Assembly: GCF_030651495.1 (NCBI RefSeq)
Contig: NZ_JAUSFI010000137.1
Span: 1 to 50,298 of the forward strand
Source of the DNA: Undibacterium sp.
GTDB taxonomy: Bacteria; Pseudomonadota; Gammaproteobacteria; Burkholderiales; Burkholderiaceae_D
Direction: 5' to 3'
Length of the DNA: 50,298 nt
Shown: positions 38,632-45,939 of the stretch, one piece after another
How positions within the stretch are numbered: position 1 is the stretch's first letter
Layout of the letters: each line of letters begins with the position of its first letter
The notes under the pieces: generated by a model
The model's input: the letters and a program-made list of their open reading frames with translations, nothing else
Told to the model about the DNA's origin: nothing
Database searches by the model: none
Program-made: the position numbers and the translations under genes

Positions 38632-38976
38632 TTATGCCCCCAGCCCAACAGCGATCATGCTTGCTGCGACGATGATGGCACGGCGGATCTGTGCGGCGAC
38701 AAACAGCACGTCGTTCTGGATAAACTGATCTAGGCTAAAGATCAGCCCGCCGCCATCGATGCCGCCGTCTTGCTCTTCATCATGCGCTAAGAAGCTGTCA
38801 GGCCGTGCATACGGAAACAGCGAGCGATCCAGCCAATAGCCGACCACGCCAGCAATGGCGATTAGGTTGATTTTGTAAATGCTGACAGGCAGCTGCTGTG
38901 GCGACAGCGCGAAGATCAGCAGGGATAGGACTAAGGCAAACAGCAGCCAGTCCGTCATGCGGGGGACACGTTTCAT
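38632..38976 (-). CDS. Putative holin
   Basis: A 114-residue membrane protein. Three hydrophobic segments are visible: about 8-24 (WLLFALVLSLLIFALS), 31-48 (SIYKINLIAIAGVVGYWL) and 97-114 (AIIVAASMIAVGLGA). Its position directly before the transglycosylase and downstream of the late promoter suits a holin or pinholin. AGGAG precedes the ATG with good spacing. Confidence 0.75.
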   Translation of the reverse strand: MKRVPRMTDWLLFALVLSLLIFALSPQQLPVSIYKINLIAIAGVVGYWLDRSLFPYARPDSFLAHDEEQDGGIDGGGLIFSLDQFIQNDVLFVAAQIRRAIIVAASMIAVGLGA

Positions 38977-39028
38977 AACACACTCCTAGGCAAGTTAAGG
39001 GGTAACGACTTCTTGGAAGAACGTTGCC

Positions 39029-39076
39029 AGCTTACGTGCGCGGGAGAGGTGAGTTAAGGCTGAGGGTGTTCGGGCG
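39029..39076 (-). promoter_or_regulatory. Putative late promoter for lysis genes (Plys-like)
   Basis: The box CGCCCGAACACC + CTCAGCCTTAAC (39053-39076) is identical over 24 bp to the one upstream of gpN; 18 nt later comes TAAGCT (39029-39034). Predicted start near 39022, about 46 nt upstream of the holin ATG, which has a normal ribosome binding site. Terminator at 39083 isolates it from the early/middle genes. Confidence 0.78.
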
Positions 39077-39082
39077 GGATGT

Positions 39083-39110
39083 AAAAAGGGCCGCAATGTG
39101 CGGCCCTTTT
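39083..39110 (-). terminator. Terminator after the middle operon
   Basis: AAAAGGGCCGCA (39084-39095) pairs with TGCGGCCCTTTT (39099-39110) over a three-base loop; five T follow on the minus strand. It ends transcription from the activator/lipoprotein genes before the late promoter. Confidence 0.88.
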
Positions 39111-39137
39111 GAGGTCTGAATTGTATATCAGTGCTAC

Positions 39138-39536
39138 TCACTGCGAATATATTTTCTTATGTAAGACGACAGACTGGGCTTCTGCAGCTTCTTGTTCCAG
39201 GGGCGATAGCTTATTGCAATACGCTTGAATATTACCGATATCACCGGCATTCACTTTATCGCTGCCTGATTTAATCACCAACTTATACCAGGCACATCCC
39301 AAGATAGGATTTTTATCTTGTCCTTGGTATGAATGATCTGCATAGCCATACGCCAGATTGCGCTGTGCCTGATAATTTCCCTTCATCGCTAGTGCCTGAA
39401 CAGAATCAAATGTAGTAGGTTGAATATCAGTATCTATCGCCTTTGTGCTTTCAGCGGGCACTACAGCCGCTTTCTCACTATTTCCACATCCAACTAAGCC
39501 TATCATTAATATTGAATAAACCAACACAGCTTTCAT
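39138..39536 (-). CDS. Small lipoprotein with Sel1-like part
   Basis: A 132-residue lipoprotein: signal MKAVLVYSILMIGLVG with Cys17 in LVGC, then a region with QALAMKGNYQAQRNLAYGYADHSYQGQDKNPILGCAWYKLVIKSG, similar to Sel1-type repeats. SD at CAGGAGTCG before the ATG at 39536. Placed between activator C and the lysis cassette, with an AT content higher than the surrounding phage genes and without TTTAACG heptamers. It is probably an accessory gene expressed from the prophage; role unknown. Confidence 0.72.
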   Translation of the reverse strand: MKAVLVYSILMIGLVGCGNSEKAAVVPAESTKAIDTDIQPTTFDSVQALAMKGNYQAQRNLAYGYADHSYQGQDKNPILGCAWYKLVIKSGSDKVNAGDIGNIQAYCNKLSPLEQEAAEAQSVVLHKKIYSQ

Positions 39537-39555
39537 TGCGACTCCTGGGCAATTG

Positions 39556-39801
39556 TTAAATTGAAATTTCATGTTTAATCAAAATCAAACCCGAAGCTAT
39601 TTCATCAGACATAGTTTCACTTGCAAAAAAAATCCTCTTAAGTCCGCTAGGAGCTACCCATGTGCGACGAGAGTACCACTCATATACCGGCTGTTTGATC
39701 GGTTCATATTCACCAACTAGCATCTTAATTCTTTCTAAATGTTCCAAATCTATAGGAACATCTACGCCATCCGACCCTCCTCCAATAAACATACAGTTCA
39801 T
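39556..39801 (-). CDS. Unknown AT-rich small protein, 81 aa
   Basis: An 81-residue protein (MNCMFIGGGSDGVDVPIDLEHLERIKMLVGEYEPIKQPVYEW...) with AGGTG before the ATG. No motif I can assign. Paired with the lipoprotein gene (19 bp apart), it looks like an acquired pair between activator C and lysis. Confidence 0.65.
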   Translation of the reverse strand: MNCMFIGGGSDGVDVPIDLEHLERIKMLVGEYEPIKQPVYEWYSRRTWVAPSGLKRIFFASETMSDEIASGLILIKHEISI

Positions 39802-39837
39802 TTTTTCACCTCAATAATTTAATATCATGTCAACAGT

Positions 39838-40251
39838 CTAAAACAAATCAGCTTGCCGGTCATCCATCCCAACACCCTGGGTCGCAAGTATTTTTGTGAT
39901 GCCGCGCTCGGTCATCAGGTAATAAAGCGCCAATTCCCGTACGCTTTTACCCTTGATAAACTTATCGCTCATTTCTGCATTACGGGCTGAGCGCAGTGCC
40001 GCTACTGCGCGGGGAATATCAAAATGCGTCAATCCTCCATACTCGTTTGACAGCTTGAGTGCGGCCTCGAAGCCGATCAGGCGCGACAATATATGCTCTG
40101 GCGTCATCGTGATCGGCACGTACAGCCGGACACCGCCGAAATGCTGCACGATGACTAGGGTGGCCGACAAGCCGATCTGGCCAGCCATCTCGCGCAAGAT
40201 GCCGGGTAAGTCGTCAAGACAGACATTGTCAGTGTTGAGAGTGGCAATCAT
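39838..40251 (-). CDS. Mor/C-family activator, probable late activator C
   Basis: A 137-residue protein of the Mor/C family. The N-terminal dimer part (LPGILREMAGQIGLSATLVIVQHFGGVRLYVP, about 13-46) is followed by a C-terminal DNA-binding helix-turn-helix (SARNAEMSDKFIKGKSVRELALYYLMTERGITKILA, about 91-125). In Mu, Mor activates C and C activates the late promoters. Position after a middle-promoter-like dyad makes this the C equivalent. Its ATG is coupled by ATGA to the mini-gene 40248-40328. Confidence 0.8.
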   Translation of the reverse strand: MIATLNTDNVCLDDLPGILREMAGQIGLSATLVIVQHFGGVRLYVPITMTPEHILSRLIGFEAALKLSNEYGGLTHFDIPRAVAALRSARNAEMSDKFIKGKSVRELALYYLMTERGITKILATQGVGMDDRQADLF

Positions 40252-40328
40252 GATTTGCTCCAGGCGTCAGCAAAAGACGAAACAAAGGCCAGCCGCAGCC
40301 AGCCATCTACATAGGGGGATTGAGTCAT
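40248..40328 (-). CDS. 26-codon gene coupled to the second activator
   Basis: A short frame, MTQSPYVDGWLRLAFVSSFADAWSKS, with a good Shine-Dalgarno AGGAG six bases before the ATG. Its TGA overlaps the ATG of the activator gene (ATGA). It looks like a leader peptide that sets activator translation. Too short to test by composition. Confidence 0.55.
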   Translation of the reverse strand: MTQSPYVDGWLRLAFVSSFADAWSKS

Positions 40329-40375
40329 GGACACTCCTAAACTGTGAACGAATATCAGTTTGTTATTCGGTAATC

Positions 40376-40419
40376 AGTGTAGAGAAGGGATTTGTTCTGA
40401 ACTAGCTGAAGCACTTCAG
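40376..40419 (-). promoter_or_regulatory. Putative middle promoter with activator dyad
   Basis: CTGAAG-TG-CTTCAG (40406-40419) is a perfect dyad, centred 34 bp from the centre of TACACT (-10-like, 40376-40381). In Mu, Mor binds a dyad centred at -43.5 of Pm. Geometry and location just upstream of the C-like gene suggest the Pm equivalent. Confidence 0.6.
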
Positions 40420-40460
40420 TAGGGAGTAAATAGGCCGCCGTGTTTGGCTAAAGCCGATTC

Positions 40461-40883
40461 TTAAAACAGACTTTCTTGTACCGCATGCGCACGTTCGGCT
40501 GCTGGGTTCATATCCGTTGTCTTTAATATCGTCCAGATCTGCCGGTCTGACAAGCCATGCTCACGCATTAATTCACGTACAGTGACGCCGCTGCTATAGC
40601 TAGCGACAATGCGCCGGTTGCGCTGGTCGCGGAAGTATTGCGACATCTTCGGCACATAGAGCGTCTCGCCATCAAAATGCCGACACAGGCGCTGCGCCTT
40701 GTCGGTACCGACTATCTCGGCCAAATACGCGAAGCTTTGCGCGCCCAGTCTGATATCGGATTTAGGAAAGGTAAACGCACCACCGCCAAACGCTTGCGCA
40801 TCCATCATGCGCGTCGCAGCTGCCTCACCGATTAGGGTGATCAGCAACTGGACTGTAGCGTCTGGGGTGCGTGGCGTAGTCAT
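40461..40883 (-). CDS. Mor/C-family activator, probable Mor
   Basis: A 140-residue protein related to the next activator: N-terminal part with IGEAAATRMMDAQAFGGGAFTFPKS and C-terminal HTH (RDQRNRRIVASYSSGVTVRELMREHGLSDRQIWTIL, about 88-123). Being the upstream copy in the early/middle operon, it is the likely Mor, which turns on the middle promoter at 40376. ATGA overlap with GemA. Confidence 0.8.
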   Translation of the reverse strand: MTTPRTPDATVQLLITLIGEAAATRMMDAQAFGGGAFTFPKSDIRLGAQSFAYLAEIVGTDKAQRLCRHFDGETLYVPKMSQYFRDQRNRRIVASYSSGVTVRELMREHGLSDRQIWTILKTTDMNPAAERAHAVQESLF

Positions 40884-41314
40884 GCTGTGGCTCGGCCGTT
40901 ACGCTGTGCGTCTTTAGTCAAGGCTGCGATGATCTTCACGAGATGATCACGCATACACCATTCGATACGTTCTACCTTGCAAATCTTTTTTGCCAGTGCA
41001 TCGGCGTACGCCCACGGATACTTGGCCTCGGCCAGCAGTGCTTCGATCTTACCGATCATGGCCTGGCGCTCTTTAGCGACCACCGGCGCTGCGCGTCCGG
41101 CTGTCTTGGCCTTGACCTTGAAACCGACTTTCTTAAAATGATCTAGCAATGCCTTACGCTCTTGCCACGTTAAATCCTTGCTAGAGGTCTTGCCTGTTAC
41201 TTGCAGCAAAATGGCGCGGTAGGCGTCATCTTCTAGCGCCAATTGTTTTTTGGCGATATGTATCTGCGCCATTTCAGCAGTGCGCAACTGGGTAGCGTTA
41301 CGTAATGGTTTCAT
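40880..41314 (-). CDS. GemA-like regulator (Mu gp16, DUF1018)
   Basis: A 144-residue protein. The QIHIAKKQLALEDDAYRAILLQVTGKTSSKDLTWQERKALLDHFKKVGFK part (about 17-65) is the GemA/gp16 signature. In Mu it influences host gene expression and DNA relaxation. An alternative start at Met15 is possible. Position before mor is the usual one. Confidence 0.85.
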   Translation of the reverse strand: MKPLRNATQLRTAEMAQIHIAKKQLALEDDAYRAILLQVTGKTSSKDLTWQERKALLDHFKKVGFKVKAKTAGRAAPVVAKERQAMIGKIEALLAEAKYPWAYADALAKKICKVERIEWCMRDHLVKIIAALTKDAQRNGRATA

Positions 41315-41316
41315 GA

Positions 41317-41727
41317 TTAGAATCCAACTTTTACAAGTTCAAGGCTCTGATTGTTTTTTTCAAAATGGCGGCGCATGGTTTTAACGCTGCTCCAGTTCGG
41401 CATTTTTATGATGAATTTTTTATTGAATTCTTCTATCTTCGCTTTTGGGCAACGCTTGCCGCCGTAGATTTTTATTAGTTCTGCCCGATGTTTTGTGTCG
41501 TAAGCAAATGTCGATTTCGGGTAAAAAAATCTCTTTCCTTCCTCGCTGTCATCGTTCATCCATTTACCGCAAAATTGACCGTTGACGTAAGTCATGATGG
41601 TGTACTTCAAAGATTTAACGCGTTCAACGCGCAAGCTAACTTTGAAACTATCAACCAGCATTTCAACAGCTCCCCATGGTCTAGATAGTTCAGTCTCGAC
41701 CTCTTCCCATTGTTCTTTTGTGATCAT
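41317..41727 (-). CDS. Unknown early protein, 136 aa
   Basis: A 136-residue protein starting MITKEQWEEVETELSRPWGAVEML; AAGGA precedes this ATG by six bases. Lys/Phe-rich, beta-strand and helical mix (GQFCGKWMNDDSEEGKRFFYPKSTF, IKIYGGKRCPKAKIEEFNKKF). Found in the early region of several Mu-like phages, but I know no function. Confidence 0.68.
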   Translation of the reverse strand: MITKEQWEEVETELSRPWGAVEMLVDSFKVSLRVERVKSLKYTIMTYVNGQFCGKWMNDDSEEGKRFFYPKSTFAYDTKHRAELIKIYGGKRCPKAKIEEFNKKFIIKMPNWSSVKTMRRHFEKNNQSLELVKVGF

Positions 41728-41812
41728 CTTCATTCCTTGGCTGCTCATCAGTACCGGACAACCCCGTCCGGCAGACCATAGCGAACACATCCGCTATGGT
41801 TTCGCTTAAGGT

Positions 41813-42109
41813 TTAGCCAAATGCGATTGCATCCTTCAAGGTTTTGGCTGCGCTAAATTTTGGTACCACCTTTGCCGCGATGTCGATCTCTGCGCCCGTC
41901 GCTGGGTTGCGACCCTTACGCGCTGCGCGCTCTTCGGCACTGAATTTGCCAATGCCAGGCAAGGCGACTTCATCCCCCTTGATCAATGCAGCGTTCAGTA
42001 CATCGGCCAGTGAATCGAGCACGGCCTCAACAGAGTTTTTCGGCACGCCAGAATCTTTGTAGTGGATGGCACGTTCTTGGATTGCGACGATCAGTTCTTG
42101 CTTGTTCAT
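41813..42109 (-). CDS. HU/IHF-family DNA-bending protein
   Basis: A 98-residue histone-like protein. It has the N-terminal helix pair (NKQELIVAIQERA...LDSLADVLNAALIKGDEVALPGIGKF) and the beta-arm segment AARKGRNPATGAEI with the Pro69 that inserts into DNA. Mu transposition needs host HU and IHF; this phage brings its own copy. The protein probably helps synapse the ends or pack DNA. Confidence 0.9.
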   Translation of the reverse strand: MNKQELIVAIQERAIHYKDSGVPKNSVEAVLDSLADVLNAALIKGDEVALPGIGKFSAEERAARKGRNPATGAEIDIAAKVVPKFSAAKTLKDAIAFG

Positions 42110-42167
42110 GTGTTACTCCGTTAAATTTAAAAAAGGTGACCCGTAGCGTGGGTCAGGCGATTACTCT

Positions 42168-42794
42168 TTAAAGCGCCGCCATATCCAAGGCGATCGCGTC
42201 ATACTGATCGGTCTCATCACGGCGCTGGTAGAAGCGCACATACTGCTTACTGCCGACCACCTGCACCGATTCGCCTATCGCCTGCATGGCGCGTTTCCAG
42301 CGTTCATCTTTGATGTCCAGGCGGCGCAGACCTAAAATGCGGCCGTGATTCAGATTGCCCTCGCTGTCCGTCTTGAAGGCGTCTTGCACCAGGACTTTAA
42401 TTTCAGGGCTGGAACCCTGACTCCACTCGGTAATGCATTCGTCAATCAAACCCTTGGCCGCTTGTAAGCGCTCGTCAAACTGGATGTTCTCTGACACCGC
42501 AAACTGCACCTTGTACCGACCATCAAAACTAAACAGCGTGACGTTGCCTTTCTTACCGCCTAGTTTGGTGTCGTATTGCTCCAGGCTCAAATCGACAAAG
42601 GCGGCGATATCGGCGAAGGTGGTTTTCTTAAAATCGACCAGCGCATTTTTCACAGCGACCGCTTTATCGATCAGCTCTTGCACCAGCTGATCTCTGGCCT
42701 TGTCGATTGGCTTTACCAGCGACTCTGGCACCAGACGGCCTTGTGCGTCTTTCAGATAACCTGTAGGGACTTCAAATTGGCTTACTGTATTCAT
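42168..42794 (-). CDS. DUF3164 family protein
   Basis: A 208-residue protein of the DUF3164 family, usual in the early region of Mu-like phages (QFEVPTGYLKDAQGRLVPESLVKPIDKARDQLVQELIDKA... and FSFDGRYKVQFAVSENIQFDERLQAAKGLIDECI). Helical, no known reaction. 20 bp before it ends the 36-codon coupled gene. Confidence 0.85.
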   Translation of the reverse strand: MNTVSQFEVPTGYLKDAQGRLVPESLVKPIDKARDQLVQELIDKAVAVKNALVDFKKTTFADIAAFVDLSLEQYDTKLGGKKGNVTLFSFDGRYKVQFAVSENIQFDERLQAAKGLIDECITEWSQGSSPEIKVLVQDAFKTDSEGNLNHGRILGLRRLDIKDERWKRAMQAIGESVQVVGSKQYVRFYQRRDETDQYDAIALDMAAL

Positions 42795-42814
42795 GTGCTA
42801 CTCCTTGCGTTAAA

Positions 42815-42925
42815 CTAAACATTGGTAGGGCCGATGGGGATCGGGAACTTCTTTTGCTGCTGGTCTTGCTTGGCATGTCGTCCTGGCGGCGGTGGCCAGG
42901 GTGTTAGTGGTTCAAAGTGGTTCAT
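42815..42925 (-). CDS. 36-codon Pro-rich gene coupled to its neighbour
   Basis: A short frame, MNHFEPLTPWPPPPGRHAKQ..., whose ATG overlaps the TGA of the preceding gene (ATGA), as with most genes of this operon. Pro- and Gln/Lys-rich, with no motif. It fills an otherwise unexplained 127-bp gap. Confidence 0.5.
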   Translation of the reverse strand: MNHFEPLTPWPPPPGRHAKQDQQQKKFPIPIGPTNV

Positions 42926-43458
42926 TGCGGTTTTGCCTTTATATTTTGGCGGTCTGAAACTGGCATACCTTCAGCCTCAAGCGGCATGAAAATTTCATGC
43001 ACTACTGGATGCTCAAGAAAGGTGCTGCGCACAACAACTCGCAGACCTTTACCCAACGTGCCAAACAGTCCATACGATTTCCAATCACATTGTTTTTTTC
43101 CAGACGCAGGCGCGACATTGCAAACATAAGGATCTGTAGATATTCCATTGCAAGAAGGGCACCGATATTTTCCAGATGGGTACCGCCCCTTTACTTCTTC
43201 AGTACTCTCGAAAACGACTACATTTTCAAGACTTGGAAACTTTGAGTTCTGATAGAAATTGATAGCCGAGTAGTCGCGCTTTGACTCGATAGCAACCATA
43301 ATTTGATCTTCTGACATGCCTAACACTTGCGAATAATTAGCCAAAGTTTTGTTAAGGAACGCGATCAAATCAATGGCTCTTCTCTCACCAACGTGCCCCT
43401 GCCATCCATCGCGCGCCTCATTGGCAAGCTTGGCGATAATTTCTTCCTTGTTTGCCAT
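42922..43458 (-). CDS. Unknown early protein with Cys-rich zinc-ribbon-like part
   Basis: A 178-residue protein starting MANKEEIIAKLANEARDGW. Central CPSC (about residue 95) and two further Cys (VCNVAPASGKKQCDW) may form a zinc ribbon. The frame is open 61 codons upstream but those overlap the next gene and have no homology character; the ATG at 43458 has a GGGAGG site. Function unknown. Confidence 0.68.
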   Translation of the reverse strand: MANKEEIIAKLANEARDGWQGHVGERRAIDLIAFLNKTLANYSQVLGMSEDQIMVAIESKRDYSAINFYQNSKFPSLENVVVFESTEEVKGRYPSGKYRCPSCNGISTDPYVCNVAPASGKKQCDWKSYGLFGTLGKGLRVVVRSTFLEHPVVHEIFMPLEAEGMPVSDRQNIKAKPQ

Positions 43459-43459
43459 C

Positions 43460-43744
43460 TCAACGCCCTCCCAGCTCAAACATAGAGATACGCACCTGGC
43501 CACGACGAACCAGCAATGCCGCACGGCGTTGATTAGCCACTTCTTGCGCGCTGGCGATTTCAGCGCGATACCAGTCGAGTTCTTTAACTGCCTCGGCACA
43601 GCAGTCAAGATCCTCACCATGCGCCAGATACTCGCAATCAATGCGCCAAATTTGCCAGGCTTTAACGATGCGTTTAACGCTAGTCACAACCGTGCTTAGC
43701 AAGATGTGGTTATGGATGGTTTCGGTTAATTGGGCGATTTTCAT
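43460..43744 (-). CDS. Unknown early protein, 94 aa
   Basis: A 94-residue helical protein (MKIAQLTETIHNHILLSTVV..., EVANQRRAALLVRRG). ATGA overlap with the HTH gene, 1 bp from the next. Unknown role. Confidence 0.62.
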   Translation of the reverse strand: MKIAQLTETIHNHILLSTVVTSVKRIVKAWQIWRIDCEYLAHGEDLDCCAEAVKELDWYRAEIASAQEVANQRRAALLVRRGQVRISMFELGGR

Positions 43745-43998
43745 GCTGCCACCCGCATTGCTTGTGGTTCCAGAACAGCCTTCATTTCTTTAATAGAAAG
43801 GCCGCTTTCTTCATGGGCGCTAATCAACAGCGTGGCACCGACAGACAAGGCACCATGGCGAATTTTGCTAATGACTGGCGGTGCCACTTCCAGCACCCTG
43901 GATAAGGCCGCATCGTTCTTTAACGTCATGACGACCAACAAGCGATCAATAAAAGCGTTGTTGTTTCTTACCTGCTCTGCGCTTAATTTAGTTTTCAT
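43741..43998 (-). CDS. Small HTH protein
   Basis: An 85-residue protein whose centre (NDAALSRVLEVAPPVISKIRHGALSV, about 28-53) is a helix-turn-helix similar to Cro/C1-type regulators. ATGA overlaps with both neighbours. A possible early regulator. Confidence 0.68.
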   Translation of the reverse strand: MKTKLSAEQVRNNNAFIDRLLVVMTLKNDAALSRVLEVAPPVISKIRHGALSVGATLLISAHEESGLSIKEMKAVLEPQAMRVAA

Positions 43999-44510
43999 GC
44001 TTGCACCTGTTCAGTTAGTTTTGCAATTTGTGGAGCACCTACCTCGGGCAGAGGCAATGTGACCTTGTCAATAATTCCGGCTTGCTGTGTTAAACATCCG
44101 GCATGGCTGTAAATTTCGTTAGTAACGGGGCCAACCCTGCCGATTTTCTGTATGGGTTTCACGATAACTGGCTCTACCGTAACCACCGGCCGTGGCTTAT
44201 GACTGCATTGCTGGCAAGCCTGCCAATGCTGCATTTGCAGCGGGTTATGCGTAGGTGCTGCGCACAATGCCTGCTCGCGGCAATACACGCCTCCGACCTG
44301 CTTACCGCTATACGGGCAATCCAATTGCTCGTACGCCTGGCGAAACTTACGCTCAAAATTTGTCGTTTTTGCCGTGCCTTTGCCGTAAGCAGCCAAACCA
44401 TTAACAATGGCCGATACCGTAGCGCGGTCAACGATCATTTTTAACGCCACCTGGGTTATGTTGCTGGCCGCTATCTCACGCTGCAGAGCCTTAAACCAAT
44501 CGGTATTCAT
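43995..44510 (-). CDS. Early regulator-like protein with HTH and Cys motif
   Basis: A 171-residue protein of a family with a short N-terminal helix-turn-helix (MNTDWFKALQREIAASNITQVALKMIVDRATVSAIVNG) and CPYSGKQV...YCREQALC, the place of a CPVLG motif in relatives. The start at Met(NTDW) is favoured by family; a start at 44528 is possible. Binds DNA by inference only. Confidence 0.7.
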   Translation of the reverse strand: MNTDWFKALQREIAASNITQVALKMIVDRATVSAIVNGLAAYGKGTAKTTNFERKFRQAYEQLDCPYSGKQVGGVYCREQALCAAPTHNPLQMQHWQACQQCSHKPRPVVTVEPVIVKPIQKIGRVGPVTNEIYSHAGCLTQQAGIIDKVTLPLPEVGAPQIAKLTEQVQA

Positions 44511-44514
44511 GTAT

Positions 44515-45138
44515 TCACACCAAGTCATCTTCTTCTCCCTTTTTCTCTTCCCACATCACACGATTCGTATTTTGATCAATCACACTTGTTGCCCGCTGTA
44601 TCGCTGGCGGTCGGCTGCCAGTGTCCATCGTGGCCAGCAATCGGAAGCGTGCTGGCTGGCCGCGCTTTTGGCGCACGGTACATTCCAGATATTTGGCCGA
44701 GTGCAGAAACCACATATAGCGTTTGGCAGTTGCCTCAGAGACCTGGCTAGTCGGCGTAGAGGCAAAGGCCGCTAACTGGCTATAGTTAAAATCCTGTCCA
44801 GTGAACAAGCGCCGCATGGTTCCCCACATCCTTTCATTGGCGGTACCTTCCAACATCAGCACACCCTTCACATTGAAACGCGGTGCCTCAATGCCGTTGT
44901 CACGCGCCAACCCATAGATGTTGCGAGCGCACAAGGCATTCACTTTTTCGGTGGCAAAGACTGTGATAAAACCCGCTTTGGCGAGGGCTTTAACATAGTC
45001 TTTGACGCAGTCCGGTTCTTGCTTGGCGAGGTGCTCTAAGTCCTGGCAAGTAAAACGGCGTAGGCTGCGTATCGCTTCCCAAACACGCTGACGTGGGCTC
45101 TTTGTGCCTGTCATCTCACGAGTAGATTTCTTCGCCAT
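44515..45138 (-). CDS. Early protein with winged-helix-like parts, 207 aa
   Basis: A 207-residue protein starting MAKKSTREMTGTKSPRQRVWEAIRSLRRFTCQDLE with AGAGGA upstream. Two stretches (about 14-60 and 105-150, SQLAAFASTPTSQVSEATAKRYMWFLHSAKYLE) look like winged helix-turn-helix domains. Occurs after B in Mu-like phages; role unknown. Confidence 0.72.
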   Translation of the reverse strand: MAKKSTREMTGTKSPRQRVWEAIRSLRRFTCQDLEHLAKQEPDCVKDYVKALAKAGFITVFATEKVNALCARNIYGLARDNGIEAPRFNVKGVLMLEGTANERMWGTMRRLFTGQDFNYSQLAAFASTPTSQVSEATAKRYMWFLHSAKYLECTVRQKRGQPARFRLLATMDTGSRPPAIQRATSVIDQNTNRVMWEEKKGEEDDLV

Positions 45139-45923
45139 CAGATCTTCCTCTTCGGATGAGTTGAAGAAGGCAATGCGATTTTTTGCAAACTGGCAAAGTC
45201 CATGCTGTCCATGCCATGCGTTAAACAATGTTCTTGCAACTGATTAAAGCACTTGACCACGCTACTGACTGAGCCTTTAGAAAATGTCACTAAGGCAGTC
45301 AGGGCCGCATTTTCAAAAGCGACGCCTGGGCAGTAAATCGGTGCCAGCTTGGCCGCATCGGCTACCGTTACGTCTTGCGCCTCGGCCCAGGCCGACACGC
45401 GGCGATACAGCTGCTTAAACTGTGAGCGCGCCATCACGTTCGGCAGTTGCTCTTCACCGACCAGCAGCAGCGGGGTCTGGGTGCTATCGAAGATCTCGCG
45501 GGTGATCTGCGCCAAGATCGGTTTTTCAATGGCCCGGTTGAACTCGTCCAGGATCAAGACGCGGCGTGATGCGCCCAGCTGGCTAGTCACCATGTCGAAC
45601 AGCTCAGGGATAGAGCAATGGTCGTCATAGTCAAACTTCATCTCGTCCAGGATCTTTTGCAGAAAGGTTTTCTTGGTCCAGACCGCTTTCATCTGCACAA
45701 AATAGGCGCGTGTTTCCAGTGCCAGGGTATTGCTGCTAAAAGTCTTGCCCCAGCCGGACGGGCCGTACAGCACGCCGATACCATCCATGCCGACGCGACG
45801 ATTGGTCAGTTGTTCCAGCGTTGCGGCTACTAGATCAAACGTGGCGATGGCTGCTACGCCGCCCTTTGGTCGTGCGATGCTCGGTTTTGTCTCAAGCTTG
45901 CTAATCACGTTATTCATAGTCAT
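45138..45923 (-). CDS. Transposition target-capture ATPase, MuB-like
   Basis: A 261-residue AAA+ ATPase of the MuB type. Walker A GPSGWGKT (residues 54-61) and Walker B VLILDEF (122-128) are intact; a long N-terminal HTH as in Mu B (312 aa) is largely missing. It selects target DNA and hands it to MuA, and confers target immunity. Its stop overlaps the next start (TGATG); 16 bp after A. Confidence 0.9.
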   Translation of the reverse strand: MTMNNVISKLETKPSIARPKGGVAAIATFDLVAATLEQLTNRRVGMDGIGVLYGPSGWGKTFSSNTLALETRAYFVQMKAVWTKKTFLQKILDEMKFDYDDHCSIPELFDMVTSQLGASRRVLILDEFNRAIEKPILAQITREIFDSTQTPLLLVGEEQLPNVMARSQFKQLYRRVSAWAEAQDVTVADAAKLAPIYCPGVAFENAALTALVTFSKGSVSSVVKCFNQLQEHCLTHGMDSMDFASLQKIALPSSTHPKRKI

Positions 45924-45939
45924 AATTCCTTCTGTTGTG

